From contig JAAAIG010000063.1 of NCBI GenBank assembly GCA_015852425.1, positions 1 through 64,000 of the forward strand: 64,000 nucleotides of DNA, in the 5' to 3' direction. How positions within the stretch are numbered: position 1 is the stretch's first letter; each line of letters begins with the position of its first letter. The notes under the pieces were generated by a model. The model was not told the DNA's origin. It saw nothing but the letters and a program-made list of their open reading frames with translations, and did no database searches. A program made the translations under genes and the position numbers. This DNA comes from Gryganskiella cystojenkinii (taxonomy: Eukaryota > Mortierellomycota > Mortierellomycetes > Mortierellales > Mortierellaceae). Positions 12,630-22,500 of this stretch are shown piece after piece.

Positions 12630-13503
12630 ATGGCATTCAAAGTCTATCTCACACTTGCTGCATTCAGAAAAGCCAGCCTACTCGATGTTGGCCCAGTTTC
12701 TTTCGCACAGTGTGCCCGCGGCCTTGTCAGTAAATCCGGCCTGCATATCAAGTACCTACTGATCGCTTCCGAGGCAGCGTCATCTGAGGAATTAGATGTG
12801 AGAGAAATAGGAAAGCAAATGCAGGAGCTATGGATAAAGGACCAAGAGCCTCTAAGGAAGTTGAGGGTACGTCCGTAACTATGGTTTCATATCGAGGTGA
12901 ATAACCAGCTGAGACAACGCTCGAGTAATTGACCTGCTTTTCTCTTGCTTTCAATAGACTAGGAACATCATATCAGCTGCTAAAGACTCATCCAATCTGC
13001 AAAAGGTAGTCGGTCGACATCAGCTCCACCAGGCGCTCATGGAACTACAGCAGGAACAGGGGCAGTTGAAGGAGGTTGAAGTTTTCAGTGCAGCCGATGT
13101 ACTTATCCCTTCTGACCTAAGTGACAATGACTATTCACACAAGTCAAGTGCGAGAGCATCATTCGGATCGACTGTCCCTCTTGACGGAAAGAGCCTAGGC
13201 TGGGATGACCATGACTCCTCAAAGAGTGCGAATAAATCGCTTCTGGAACCAAGGGTCCACCTGGACCTGAGGAAATGTGGTGATTATGGTTATGAAACAA
13301 AACGGTATGACAGAACGGATGGTATTGGATCTACAGTGGTGGTACTGATTCATTACTGTTTTTTTTTTCAAGAGAGGGGAGTGGAGAGGGGAGGGGGGGA
13401 AGAGAGAGCAACAGAATACAGTCAAAAAATTAAGTCTCATCTTGACGATCCACAAACGAGCATAAAATTACTGTTTTGTGCCAATCTAGTCCAAGCTTCT
13501 TAG
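12630..13503 (+). CDS. Orphan protein of unknown function (two exons)
   Basis: Exons 12630-12866 and 12958-13503 join in phase 0 (TTGAGG|GTACGT ... TTTCAATAG|ACT) to give about 260 residues. I recognise no family. The first 80 residues (MAFKVYLTLAAFRKASLLD...) look like a compact helical domain, followed by a helical Gln/Glu-rich stretch (HQALMELQQEQGQL) and an acidic, Ser-rich tail. The last 50 residues after about 13345 are encoded by poly-T and GGGGA-rich sequence and may not be genuine; a third exon elsewhere is possible. An upstream TATA box supports transcription. It sits next to the receptor fragment, transcribed away from it. Confidence 0.5.
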
Positions 13504-13641
13504 GAAAATCAAAATCACGTCCTTGAGACCATAGTTGAAGTTATAGACCTTGATGATGGCGTTAATAAGGGTAAGCATAATCACAAACATGGTCAAAGAG
13601 GCAGCTAAAGCGATGGACAGGTTTTCCGATGTGTCAGAAAT
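13486..13641 (-). pseudogene. Orphan terminal exon of a membrane protein
   Basis: A minus-strand segment follows a good acceptor (CATTTCACACAG) and encodes about 51 residues with one clear hydrophobic helix (IALAASLTMFVIMLTLINAI), then a basic/aromatic end and a TAG stop. It overlaps the 3' end of the orphan gene on the other strand by 18 bases. No convincing upstream exon was found up to 14000, so it is probably a remnant. Low confidence. Confidence 0.3.
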
Positions 13642-14850
13642 CTGTGTGAAATGAGATGCATATTAAGGGAAGAAACACTCCTACAGTCAACACCACACTT
13701 TGAAATTTGGATTGGCGTGTCGACTGCGTACCATGTCGTGTAACTTCCATGCCAATTCAAATTCCAAGTGTGCCAATAATTTGGTGTTGACTGTACCTCT
13801 CGGTTTTTTACTTCAGTTTTGACTTGCCTTTTGCCGAGATGACGACATGCGGCTTTATTTTTCAAGATTTTTTTTTTCTTTTCTTCTCTTTTCTCTTTCC
13901 AGATGAGCACGACAGGGTGGACGAAATCTATTTCCACCGAGACCACGCCTCAGCCTAACTTGGACTCACGGTCTATAAGCGAGACAGCTGACAAACGCGT
14001 CCTCGGCCAACCACAATATCGCGTTCCATGATTGAATTGGCAAGTATTTCCTAGCCTAGGCGGCGACGGCGTCGCAGAGGTCTTGATTGGTTGGTCAGTG
14101 TTTTGGACTCGACGCCCTATCCTGCAGGTTTGTCATCTGATGCAAATCAGTTGATTCGAGATTTGGAGTTCCCATTGGGATCAAGTGTAACCCACTCCAA
14201 AGAACGCGTCTACCCTATATTGATCCAGTATCCCTTGTAGGTCAAGGAGGGAGGCGTAGAGAAGGATCCAGCCAGTGTCACATCCGAGCGAGAGGTCCCA
14301 AGGATGTATCCAAAACGATGAAACCAGATCCTCCCTTCGAAGGAATGATAGGAAACTGAGCGAGGACACCAGAGAAGCAACAAAGAGATGTAATAGGGTT
14401 GAGACATTAGGCGATTGAGGCGAGGCAAGAGGGAAAAAAAACGAGAAGAGGGAGAGAAAAGCAGAAGGTTGCAAAACAAGAAGCGGGAGGATGGCACGAC
14501 AGAGTTGGGATGGGATGTATGGGACCAAACGATTGTGGACAGTAGGAGAGTACTGTGTATCTCGGGGACTCCTGTGATGCTCTCGCATTTTCTATGGATG
14601 ATGCAGAACTGGGCTGTGCAGAGGACACCATGTTTTTAGCTTGATTATGAAGTGAAATTGGGTTGCGTCACAAAGAGGCTAGTAATTGTGAGCCCACACG
14701 CGGGTGCGGGTAGGGGGCTCCGCGGAAGCAGAGACTGGTTTTATAGGTATGTGATTGGCGGAAGGAGTGCAGCATCGTGCGCTATTTCATTTGCAAGTAT
14801 CCCGGAGATATAGTGCTGTAAAGAAGTTGGATATAGGTATCGCATCGTAT
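13642..14850. other. Gene-poor stretch
   Basis: No supported gene. Overlapping minus-strand ORFs at 14181-14631 are Phe/Ser/Leu-rich and arise from GA-rich sequence. A plus-strand 43-codon ORF after a splice-like CAG at about 13901 was too short to support. Confidence 0.4.
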
Positions 14851-14858
14851 CCTACTCT

Positions 14859-15050
14859 AAACAAGATGAATATGGGCTTTGCAAGTGTAACTGTCACCTT
14901 GCTGGATTCTATTATAACAATAACATTTAAACAAGATGAATAGGGGCTTTGCAAGTGTAACTTTCGCCTTGCTAGATTTTAACAATAACATTTAAACAAG
15001 ATGAATATGGGCTTTGCAAGTGTAACGGTCACCTTGCTAGATTCTAACTA
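14859..15050. repeat. Minisatellite, three units of 65-70 bp
   Basis: Three tandem copies begin at about 14859, 14929 and 14994. Each starts AAACAAGATGAATA and contains GGGCTTTGCAAGTGTAAC followed by CCTTGCTAGATT. The unit shortens from 70 to 65 bp between copies and point differences are few, so the array is young. Confidence 0.85.
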
Positions 15051-15112
15051 TGACGTTACTGCAATGCTCTGTGTAGAACGTGTAAGGTATGAGGCTTAAC
15101 TAGTGCTTTCAA

Positions 15113-15215
15113 GGGTCTGTTGAGGTTTAACATTGCTAGACTTTTCCTTTGTGTGGACAGCGGGGTCTGCTTGAGGTTAAACATACTTAGACTATTCCTT
15201 GGTATTGACAGTAGG
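15113..15215. repeat. Two-copy degenerate direct repeat (about 51 bp)
   Basis: Two adjacent units share GGGTCTG(C)TTGAGGTT, AACAT, CTTAGAC or GCTAGAC, TTCCTT and GACAG. It lies directly 5' of the promoter of the secreted protein gene. Confidence 0.55.
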
Positions 15216-15257
15216 GCCTGATGAACAGCAGGTTTTGCAGTATGGATTCATTGCACA

Positions 15258-15265
15258 TATAAATA
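15258..15265 (+). promoter_or_regulatory. TATA box of the small secreted cysteine-rich protein gene
   Basis: TATAAATA stands 136 bases upstream of the ATG at 15394; the intervening leader is C/A/T-rich as in strongly expressed fungal genes. Confidence 0.6.
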
Positions 15266-15393
15266 CTGGGACCAATTTGTACCTGTTCCCACATCAAAAC
15301 GACAACTAGCCCAGCCAAACAATCCCTTCATCCTTCTCACGTCCTCCAGCTTCAAGACCCACCTCAACCTCCAACTCCTTCATTGACTTTACG

Positions 15394-15804
15394 ATGAAAG
15401 GCTCCTTCTTAACGACATCGACGGCCTTGATCCTCGCAATCGGCACCTCTGTGGCTTCTGCTCGCTGCTTCCAGGGGCATATCGAGTACTGCTCCTATTT
15501 GGCCACAGCGGGTCCCGAAGCTTTTGTCGATGACGGTTATGATTTTGAAGTCACGGGGGATGACGACTTCAAGTGGACTGGTCATAAGGGCCGCAACATT
15601 GGAAGGGGTGGCGATTCAAACTGCAGCGCCACCGGTGGAGAGTGTTGGTCACCCGGCAAAGAAATCACGATCTCGTTTGGCGCATCGGCGGCACACATCA
15701 AGATCGGCGATGAAGACAAGTATCGTACCATCCAGCCTGAAAGAACATGGAATGACTATCCTTATGACTGCATTGCTGTACAGTTCAGCGAATGTGGAAA
15801 TTGA
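15394..15804 (+). CDS. Small secreted cysteine-containing protein
   Basis: A single exon of 136 residues. Residues 1-23 form a typical signal peptide (hydrophobic ALILAIGTSVASA, cleavage likely after ASA). The mature part is acidic, rich in Gly and Asp and has six cysteines, which could form three disulfides: RCFQ, YCSY, NCSA, ECWS, DCIA and ECGN. No enzyme motif is visible. Size, secretion and even cysteine number are those of extracellular fungal small secreted proteins; a role in cell-wall or host contact is inference. It is flanked by minisatellites upstream and repeats, gaps and relics downstream. Family unknown. Confidence 0.75.
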   Translation: MKGSFLTTSTALILAIGTSVASARCFQGHIEYCSYLATAGPEAFVDDGYDFEVTGDDDFKWTGHKGRNIGRGGDSNCSATGGECWSPGKEITISFGASAAHIKIGDEDKYRTIQPERTWNDYPYDCIAVQFSECGN

Positions 15805-16492
15805 GCACTGTGCCTCTGATCCGTCGGTCCAGACCATTTCGCGTTTTCGTACTTCTAATTGTCGACATCCAAAAAAACAAAACAAAAAAAATAGCTTCTC
15901 GTCCATCCCTTCTTGTTTTTCGCGAAAGAAATAAACTGGTTTAGAGTACCACAACACCTTCATTCTCATTCACATGCCAGAAAATGAACTCGATGTCGAG
16001 TTTTTCAAGCAGCGAGCGGCAGCCATGATCAAGAAGCCTTAGTGGCTTGGTACCCACCAGGCTGACAACCACAATCCCAAGATCATGTCTCAGTGCCAAG
16101 TTCTCCTCCTCACCCCCCCCCCATTCCCAGAACCTCCCCTGTCCTTCGACACCATGCTCAGCATGGCTTAAGTAGCGCCAGTACATTCTCATCCAGAGGT
16201 ACTTGACAACATTTCGTGGAAGGCTACGTCCGGGCTTTTTTTTCACGCCCCAAGTGGCAAAAACGTAATCACCAGATGCGCCATATCGACAGTTGTGGTG
16301 GTTTGGGCGGTCAGAGGCAAGCCACCGCTTTTTATATATAAATTATATATATTTGAGAGAGACGCGTTGTTGGAGAGGTTGTCTTTTTGCCAAACAATCT
16401 TGCTTCACCTTCGTCGTTTCCTACTGAACAGGGGACGAGATATTAAAGAAGATACCTCGAGAAAGAACAACGAACAGAACCTATTTACGCAA

Positions 16493-17023
16493 ATGAGTCC
16501 TCCTAAGATCGAAACGTCGAACCTTGAGAGAGGCACTACTCAAGATGAATCTCAACACCCGTCGCCTGTGTCCCCTGGAAACCAAGTTCCCCTTCCAGTT
16601 CCCACACAAACACAACACAGTTGTCGCAGTTTGGGCCACCACTCCAAGGGTGTGTTGCAAGTGTGCCAAACTGTCTACTATAAAGATTGTCGTTCTGCTC
16701 CTTGGATGAAATTCGCCTCCCTTTCGTGGAGTGTGTGTGTAGTGTGTATGGTATGTGTAATGTGTATGGTGTGTATGGTGTGTATGGTGTGTATGTGTAG
16801 TAAGTGTGCATGTCGTGTAGTTGGTCTTGCTGCTCCAGCTGCCCTTCCTGCTCCATCTACTCCAGTTAATCCAGCTACTCCTGACATTCCTGTTATTCCT
16901 GCTGCTCCTCTTGTTCCTCATGCTCCTGGCGAACCTCGCGTTTTCGGAAATGGAATTGCTGCCATTAACAAGCAAGATGACACGCTAGTGAATAGTAAAT
17001 CAGTACTAGCAACAAATTTTTAA
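16493..17023 (+). CDS. Questionable ORF containing a GTGTATG microsatellite
   Basis: From the ATG at 16493 the frame stays open for 176 codons. The first 80 residues are polar and Pro/Gln-rich. Residues about 80-103 come from a GTGTATG microsatellite (about 16726-16800) and form an alternating Val/Cys/Met tract. The remainder is a Pro/Ala repeat (PAAPLVPHAPGEP). An AT-rich TATATATA element lies near 16335. The microsatellite, competing frames and lack of a known domain make this weak; it may be non-coding. Confidence 0.25.
   Translation: MSPPKIETSNLERGTTQDESQHPSPVSPGNQVPLPVPTQTQHSCRSLGHHSKGVLQVCQTVYYKDCRSAPWMKFASLSWSVCVVCMVCVMCMVCMVCMVCMCSKCACRVVGLAAPAALPAPSTPVNPATPDIPVIPAAPLVPHAPGEPRVFGNGIAAINKQDDTLVNSKSVLATNF
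16726..16800. repeat. GTGTATG-type microsatellite
   Basis: Irregular tandem GTGTATG/GTGTGTA units, about 75 bp. Confidence 0.8.
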
Positions 17024-17250
17024 CTGCGGAGATCTGTGAATTAAAGCTGCGGATAATACCACTTCCCTTTAAATCTCCACTCCCTCCAATCGCTCTTTCA
17101 TCATTTTTGCCGGCATTTTCTTATTAAGCCACCCACCTCCCTTCGTTTCCTACGCGATGGAGTTAGCCAGCTGCTCTGTTTTTGTACCATCACTTCATTT
17201 CTCTCTCGTCTCACGCTACCCTAACCCAATACCTAATATCATGGCTGCAG

Positions 17251-17790
17251 CTGAACCATCTCCGCGAGCACATGACGATTGCCGGTTAGGAACCAGTTCT
17301 CTTTGACACCACCATTGGCAAGAACATCCGCTATGGCATTCCTGGCGGACAAGCTATTGATCAAGCGCAAGTTGTCGAGACAGCCAAAGCAGCCAACATC
17401 CACAACTTTCATGTCGTTGCCCAACGGCTACGATACTCACGTCGGTGACAAGGGATCGCAACTGTCTGGCGGACAGAAGCATCGTTTTGCTATTGCCCGT
17501 GCCTTAATCCGTAACCCTCATATCCTGCTGTTGAAGGAGGCTACCTCTGCCTTGGATTTAGAGTCGGAGAAGATGTTCATAAAGCCTTGGACAAGGCCCA
17601 GGGATGGCCGTACAACAATTGTCCTTGCTCACCATCTGTCAACTATCCAGAATGCCGAACTTATCCTGGTCGTCAAGGACAGTACCATTGTCGAATCGGG
17701 TCGTCATAGCGCGCTCACGGCACTCGGTGGCGTGTACTCTGAGCTCTGCAGGAAGCAGAACTTGGAGGTTACTCGCTCAATGAGCATTCT
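17251..17790 (+). pseudogene. ABCB-type ABC transporter nucleotide-binding domain relic
   Basis: Recognisable pieces of an ABC ATPase follow in order: Q-loop region ([13 protein letters not shown]) with a TAG at 17287-17289 where the Q-loop glutamine is expected, the signature LSGGQ, IARALIRNPHILLL, a Walker B whose catalytic Asp is replaced (LLLKEATSALD), and a D-loop/H-loop region with a change of His context (AHHLST). Reading frame changes near 17410 and again near 17575. No transmembrane part or Walker A was found upstream. It is a decayed fragment of a multidrug-type (ABCB) exporter. Confidence 0.85.
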
Positions 17791-17799
17791 TCTCAGCTG

Positions 17800-18537
17800 A
17801 TGTTTGAAGACACAGCTTATTACATGGCAAGCACCAGTGATCTGATTCTTGAAACACTGCTGTGCCTTTTCTTAGAATTAATTGTCTTTTTGAAACACGA
17901 TTCTCAAGAAGATCCGTGCCCATCGTTGTCTCCGTCACTACTGAGGTGTCTGTGTCCGTGGTTCAGCACACCAAGACCACTGGTCGTCGTGGTCCTGTCG
18001 TCGGTATCCCCAAGAAGAAGTAACCTGTAGGTTTCTCTTGGTCTTGTTGACTTATTAATTGGCTGCTAACTTTCAGGAAAAGTGAGAGTCAGATCAGTGC
18101 CTTTTTTTGTTACAAATGATGTTTTTAAACTTACCGACATCGTCTTAAACTATATGACGACAATCTTCGTTTTTCTGATACCTTGCAACAAATGATCCAA
18201 TGGTCGACGGATGACTCGTTCAGACAGTCAGGCAGCAATCGATGGGACATCAAACGACTTTATGGATTATTTTCCATGTGTCTAACTTTTGCTTCGACTT
18301 TTTTTGCGTTGATGTCTGGCACCTCATAAAATAGTGATTTCTGTTTCATAGAAACTCGCGGGTCGCGAGCATAACGCAATGACCAAATATCCAACGTGTT
18401 GAGTTCCACTGTCCGAAGACACCTGGTCTCATGCAGCACCCGATCCACGAAACAAAATTCCAGTCGTCTTACCTGGAAACCGACCTGTGACCAATCTTCT
18501 CTAGCATCCCCTCCTTTCCCTCCTCTCCTTCTCCACG
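17800..18537. other. Gene-poor stretch
   Basis: Nothing supported. A plus-strand run ending GRRGPVVGIPKKK before a TAA at about 18020 looks like the end of a basic tail, but no upstream exon or start was found. Confidence 0.35.
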
Positions 18538-18545
18538 TATATAAA
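18538..18545 (+). promoter_or_regulatory. TATA box of the 55-residue secreted peptide gene
   Basis: TATATAAA lies in a pyrimidine-rich promoter, about 270 bases before the ATG at 18812. The distance leaves room for a long leader or a 5'-UTR intron. Confidence 0.45.
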
Positions 18546-18811
18546 GAAGTCGTACCAACCCAGTGTCCTGCACCAACACACATCTGATCCTTAGCAGCAC
18601 CCACGGCACTCGCATCATCTCAAGAACAACCACAAGCACTGCAACAAGCACCCTTGCAAGCACATTCACAAGAACCGCGGTATTAACGATTGACTCTCAC
18701 AGCACCTTGCGAGAGCGTACCACTTTCCGCCTGGAAACAAGCACCTGCTGCACTGTGTTCACCTGCCATCTTCTTGACTCTTCCTCCAACCAAGCAATCA
18801 TATTTCGAATA

Positions 18812-18979
18812 ATGGCCCAATACATGTATCGCGTCTCTACCATTGCACTCATGCTTGCTCTTGCTCTCCTGCACCTTCAAGTCGCTGCAATGCCTGTTCC
18901 AGACGGTTCCCTTGCCGACGTTGTAGTAGATGTAGTGGATGACCTCGATGACCTCACAGTCTCGGTTTTACGTGTCTAA
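18812..18979 (+). CDS. Small secreted acidic peptide (55 residues)
   Basis: The ATG at 18812 opens a clear signal peptide (MAQYMYRVSTIALMLALALL, then HLQVAA) followed by a mature part of about 30 residues, MPVPDGSLADVV..., very rich in Asp and Val and without cysteine. A larger frame from 18563 continues upstream, but its extra N-terminus is Thr/Ser-rich leader-like sequence, so the internal ATG before the signal peptide is preferred. A TATA box and CA-rich leader precede it. The function is unknown; a secreted peptide or processed precursor is possible. Confidence 0.5.
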   Translation: MAQYMYRVSTIALMLALALLHLQVAAMPVPDGSLADVVVDVVDDLDDLTVSVLRV

Positions 18980-19130
18980 GACTCATAATCACAAAGGCTC
19001 TCTCGATCCCTTCCATTGCCTTGTTGCGTCACAACCTAAGCTACACTCATACCGAGGATCTTGTTTCACTTAACTAAAATAAACTTGGTCCTTATTTCCA
19101 ACTCAAAACCCCTCCCCACCCCCCCCCCCC

Positions 19131-19323
19131 NNNNNNNNNNNNNNNNNNNNNNNNNNNNNNNNNNNNNNNNNNNNNNNNNNNNNNNNNNNNNNNNNNNNNN
19201 NNNNNNNNNNNNNNNNNNNNNNNNNNNNNNNNNNNNNNNNNNNNNNNNNNNNNNNNNNNNNNNNNNNNNNNNNNNNNNNNNNNNNNNNNNNNNNNNNNNN
19301 NNNNNNNNNNNNNNNNNNNNNNN
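19131..19323. other. Assembly gap (193 N)
   Basis: The gap is bounded by a run of C on the left (from about 19117) and a run of G on the right (19324-19332), followed by (GA)n to about 19358. The opposing homopolymers explain the sequencing failure. ORFs crossing it are artefacts. Confidence 0.95.
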
Positions 19324-19331
19324 GGGGGGGG

Positions 19332-19358
19332 GAGAGAGAGAGAGAGAGAGAGAGAGAG
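19332..19358. repeat. (GA)n microsatellite
   Basis: About 13 GA units directly after the assembly gap. Confidence 0.85.
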
Positions 19359-19585
19359 GTTCATCCGCAGCAAGGTTATTTCTTGCTACGTGTAAAGAGT
19401 TGATAGCTAGATTGTTCAAGAGGAATAAGGTCTGTAAGATTCGTTTGCTATTATTTTTTGAAAGTAAATACTCGCTACATACAACTATCGAAGGTGATTC
19501 GTGACCAGGGAGATGTCGACAGAGTGATGCTCATATGGCATTTTTATTGGATCCTCCTCGGTTGATCGTGAGATGGGATGCGACC

Positions 19586-22500
19586 TTATTTGGTCGTCTC
19601 CACTGCTCCGCGCTGCCGTAATAGTCGAACATTAGACTCACTCAGGCCATGTACGCCTTCAATGGATGCGCCTGACAGAATAAGACTATTCATCGGAGAG
19701 TTCCAATGCAGGCGCACCTCAATGTCGTCTTTGTCCTCAACGACTTCCCACATAGAAACTAAGCCGCTGTGACAGCCAGTTACAAAATAATTGCCATTGT
19801 CGGCCGATCTCCACGAAACGCCACGGACGGCGCCAAGGAGGTCGCTTACAACCGCCAAACATCGACCTGTATCTGCATCCCACAGCCGCACAGTGTTATC
19901 GCTACTGCCAGTCACGATCTGATGGCCACTGGGTGAAAAGAGCACACTGTTAACCCAGTTGGTATGGCCTTCCAAAACATGACCAGCTGCACCAGTTTGA
20001 GCATCCCACAGATGTATATTGCCATCTCTACTGCCTGCTGCGATCTGATGGCCGCTGGGTGAATATGCCACGCAGCTAACACAATAGTAAATGCCAGACA
20101 GGATAATGCCAGCTGCACCAGTTTGCGCATCCCATAGTCTCACGTCGTTGTCTAAACCGCCTGACGCGATCTGATGGCCACTGGGTGAATATACCACACA
20201 TGTAACCTCGAGGATGTGGCCATTCAGGACGAGACCTGGTGCACCAGTCAGTGCATCCCACAACCGCACAGTACGGTCCCAACCACCACTCGCGATCTGA
20301 TGGCCACTGGGTGAATACGCCACGCTTGTAACCGGGCCGACGTGACCTATCAATTCATAGCAACCTGCACCAGTTTTTGCATCCCACAGCCGCACAGTAT
20401 TGTCATCGCTGACACTCGTGATCTTAGAGCAATAGGGTGAATATGCCACTCCTCTAACCAAGTCGGTATGTCCAATCAAAAGATGGCCAGCTGCTGCAGT
20501 TTGCGTATCCCATAGTCGCACAGTTTTATCGACGCTGCCACTCGCGATTTGATGGCCAAAAGGAGAACAAGCCACACTTGTAACAACTTTGGTTTGGACT
20601 GCCAAAACAAGGCCGGCTGCTCCGGTTTGTGCATCCCAGAGCCGCACAGTATGGTCCTGGCTGCCGCTTGCGATCTGATGGCCACTGGGTGAATATGCCA
20701 CGCTCTTAATCAAGTCGGTATGGCCAGTCAATACGAGGCCAGTTGCTCCAGTTTGTGCATCCCACAGCCGTACAGTCCCATCTCTGCTGCCACTCGCGAG
20801 CTGATGGCCACTAGGTGAATAGGTCACACTCATAACCCAGTTGTCATGGCCAGCCAAGACGAGGCCAGCTGCACCAGTTTGTGCATCCCACAGCCGCACA
20901 GTGTTATCAAAACTGCCAGTTGCGATTTGATGGCCACTGGGTGAATACGCCACACTGAAAACAAAATCGGTGTGGCCAGTCAAGACAAGACCAGCTACTC
21001 CAGTTTGTGCATCCCACAGCCTCGTAGTATTGTCATGGCTGACGCTCGCGATCTGATGGCCACTTGGAGAATATGCCACACCTATAACCTTGTCGGTATG
21101 GCCAATCAAGACGAGGCCAGCTGCTCCTGTTTGTGCATCCCACAGTCGCACAGTTTTGTCATCACTGACACTGGCAACCTGATAGCCACTGGGTGAATAT
21201 GCCACTCCTCTAACCAGACCAGTATGTCCAGTCAAGACATGGCCGGCTGCTCCAGTTTGTGCATCCCACAGCCGCAGAGTTGTATCATCACTACCACTCG
21301 CGATCTGGTGGCCACTGGGCGAATAAGCCACACTTGTTACAGCTTTGCTGTGTCCTTTCAATACAATGGTTTCCGCCCAAGTTGATGTATCGTAAACACC
21401 AATATCGCCACCTTCAAGGCCAACTGCCAAAGCCTTTCCATCTGGCGAATACGCACAGCAATAAATAATCTCGTCTCGTTGGAGATAGGGCCACTCGCCA
21501 AACTCTACTCCTTCCATCTGTGCGCCACTCAGGTCGGCGTGACGCAGCCATGTATAGCGGAGTACGGCATTTCTCAAATCTGCTCCTTGCAGTTGAGCTG
21601 AATCGAATTGGCCATAGCTGAGATCTGCTCCTGGGATTCGGATACCTTTCAGATTTGAACTATGGAATCGAGTCCGACGGCGGACCAAAATCGTAATGGC
21701 ATTGGCCGCTGCTTGACTTGCTCGACAATCTTTTTTCGAGAGCTCGATAATCTGACGCAGTCTTCGTTCAAGACCAGGGTCGGCCTGCACATGCTCGGCT
21801 AGGAACTGAATGATGGAGGGCTCTCTGACGAGATCCGTCTTGCTCAAAGGATTGTCGGTAATATCACCGGAATCACCATCATGGTTTTCATCCATCTCGT
21901 GAACGTGTCGAGAATAAAAATATTCCAGGAACGAACGATGCATGAACCGGTGCTGGTCCTCAACACGTGAGAGTGGACTCGATTCCCGAAGGAGTGTTGT
22001 TTCAGCTTTGAGACTAAAAAACTCTTCCTTCCACGATCCTCGGTCGCTTCTTGCCTTGTACTGTACCACCGGATTGCCCTTGTGCCTGTGAAAGATCGCC
22101 GCCGCAAGTCTCATTGAAAAATCAAGGACACACTCATCAAAGCCATCCTCGAGGAGCACCTCAAATGCGTCCTTGAGGTCGCCTGAGAGAGATCGCCCTC
22201 GAAGCCGAAGTCGACTCTTCTCCAACCAATCGTCAATGAAAGAGTTGTACAGGGTCAGACGGTTCACCTTGACCTTATTCAGATCCGCAATGCCCTTTAC
22301 CACCTTTGGCAGAGCATTAAGTGCGAGGGACAATAGGAAAGGGTTCTTGACCAGCTCTATTAGGTTCGGGATCGACTTGAGCTTGTCCATATAGTCTTCA
22401 ATGCTCCAGACGAGTCTATTGTCTGCAAGTTTGTGTACCTCTGAGTCTCGCACAAACTGACAGACATAGTCCTCGATTTGGGCTGTGGAGAACGGTATGA

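Noticed and set aside
14181..14639. Overlapping ORFs of 62-135 codons on both strands
   Set aside because: GA/CT-rich sequence open in several frames at once, without domain, splice or promoter signals.
17800..18030. ORF directly after the ABCB relic
   Set aside because: Starts within non-conserved sequence; a basic C-terminal-like stretch lies in a different frame without an upstream exon.
18563..18811. N-terminal extension of the small secreted peptide
   Set aside because: The Thr/Ser-rich translation is leader-like and would bury the signal peptide in the middle of the protein.
19061..19504. ORFs on both strands passing through the run of N
   Set aside because: Translations consist mainly of X; they arise from the absence of stops in the gap.
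20972..21468. Short plus-strand ORFs inside the WD40 array
   Set aside because: They repeat with the 126-bp period and are antisense to the blades.
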